Source: Rhodoplanes serenus
GTDB lineage: Bacteria; Pseudomonadota; Alphaproteobacteria; Rhizobiales; Xanthobacteraceae
Direction: 5' to 3'
DNA length: 45,912 nucleotides
Assembly: GCA_945893145.1 (NCBI GenBank)
Contig: CAMDDZ010000043.1
Coordinates: 1-45,912 of the forward strand
Positions 44,425 to 45,912 of this stretch are shown here, one piece after another. Under the pieces are notes generated by a model, which had not been told where the DNA came from, made no database searches, and was given only the letters and a program-made list of their open reading frames with translations. Positions within the stretch are counted from its first letter, which is position 1; every line of letters starts with the position of its first letter. The translations under genes and the position numbers were made by a program.

Positions 44425-45912
<1,488 letters not shown>

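Overview
The window is a high-GC chromosomal segment of an alphaproteobacterium. The evidence points to the order Rhizobiales (Hyphomicrobiales), in the Bradyrhizobium/Rhodopseudomonas/Xanthobacteraceae neighbourhood. This rests on the 14-gene nuo operon with separate nuoC and nuoD running into birA and rnj, the lolC-lolD and proS order, a short proS without an editing insertion, a DUF3551-type secreted protein, direct-repeat LexA boxes of the GAAC-N7-GAAC type, and the hup / tRNA-Val / tRNA-Asp / lon neighbourhood. No search could be run, so the genus is inference. No insertion sequence, prophage, CRISPR array or rRNA was seen.

Layout. 1-10.1 kb, minus strand: rpsB (cut by the window edge), a VOC protein plus FAD monooxygenase pair, dnaE, a 32-residue membrane protein behind two LexA boxes, lolD, lolC and proS. 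10.2-10.8 kb, plus strand: a possible structured leader or sRNA ending in an intrinsic terminator directly before a small secreted protein. 10.8-28.9 kb, minus strand: one long co-directional run, nuoA-B-[cupin]-C-D-[exported Cys4 protein]-E-F-G-H-I-J-K-L-M-N-birA-rnj, then mce and a DUF1467-like gene. Complex I is therefore tied to biotin ligation and RNase J, and two non-nuo genes sit inside the operon.

29.2-32.6 kb, plus strand: a cupin, then three translationally coupled genes for a ketoacyl synthase III, a heme-oxygenase-fold putative diiron oxidase and an unrecognised membrane protein. This is the best candidate here for an undescribed small metabolic pathway. 32.5-38.5 kb: a flavoprotein monooxygenase, a TPR-glycosyltransferase with an FkbM methyltransferase, a beta-keto acid cleavage enzyme and a fumarylacetoacetase-family hydrolase.

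38.6-39.8 kb: tRNA-Asp, a small secreted protein, tRNA-Val and hup, all on the minus strand. 40.0-44.4 kb: an apparent aromatic-catabolism group made of an FAD monooxygenase, a Bug-type binding protein, a dihydroxyphthalate-decarboxylase-like protein and an MhpB-like ring-cleavage dioxygenase. 44.4 kb to the end: lon, cut by the right edge.

The most notable signals are the LexA-controlled 32-residue membrane protein next to dnaE, the KAS III / diiron oxidase / membrane protein operon, the terminator-ended leader before the DUF3551-like gene, and the two passenger genes in the nuo operon.
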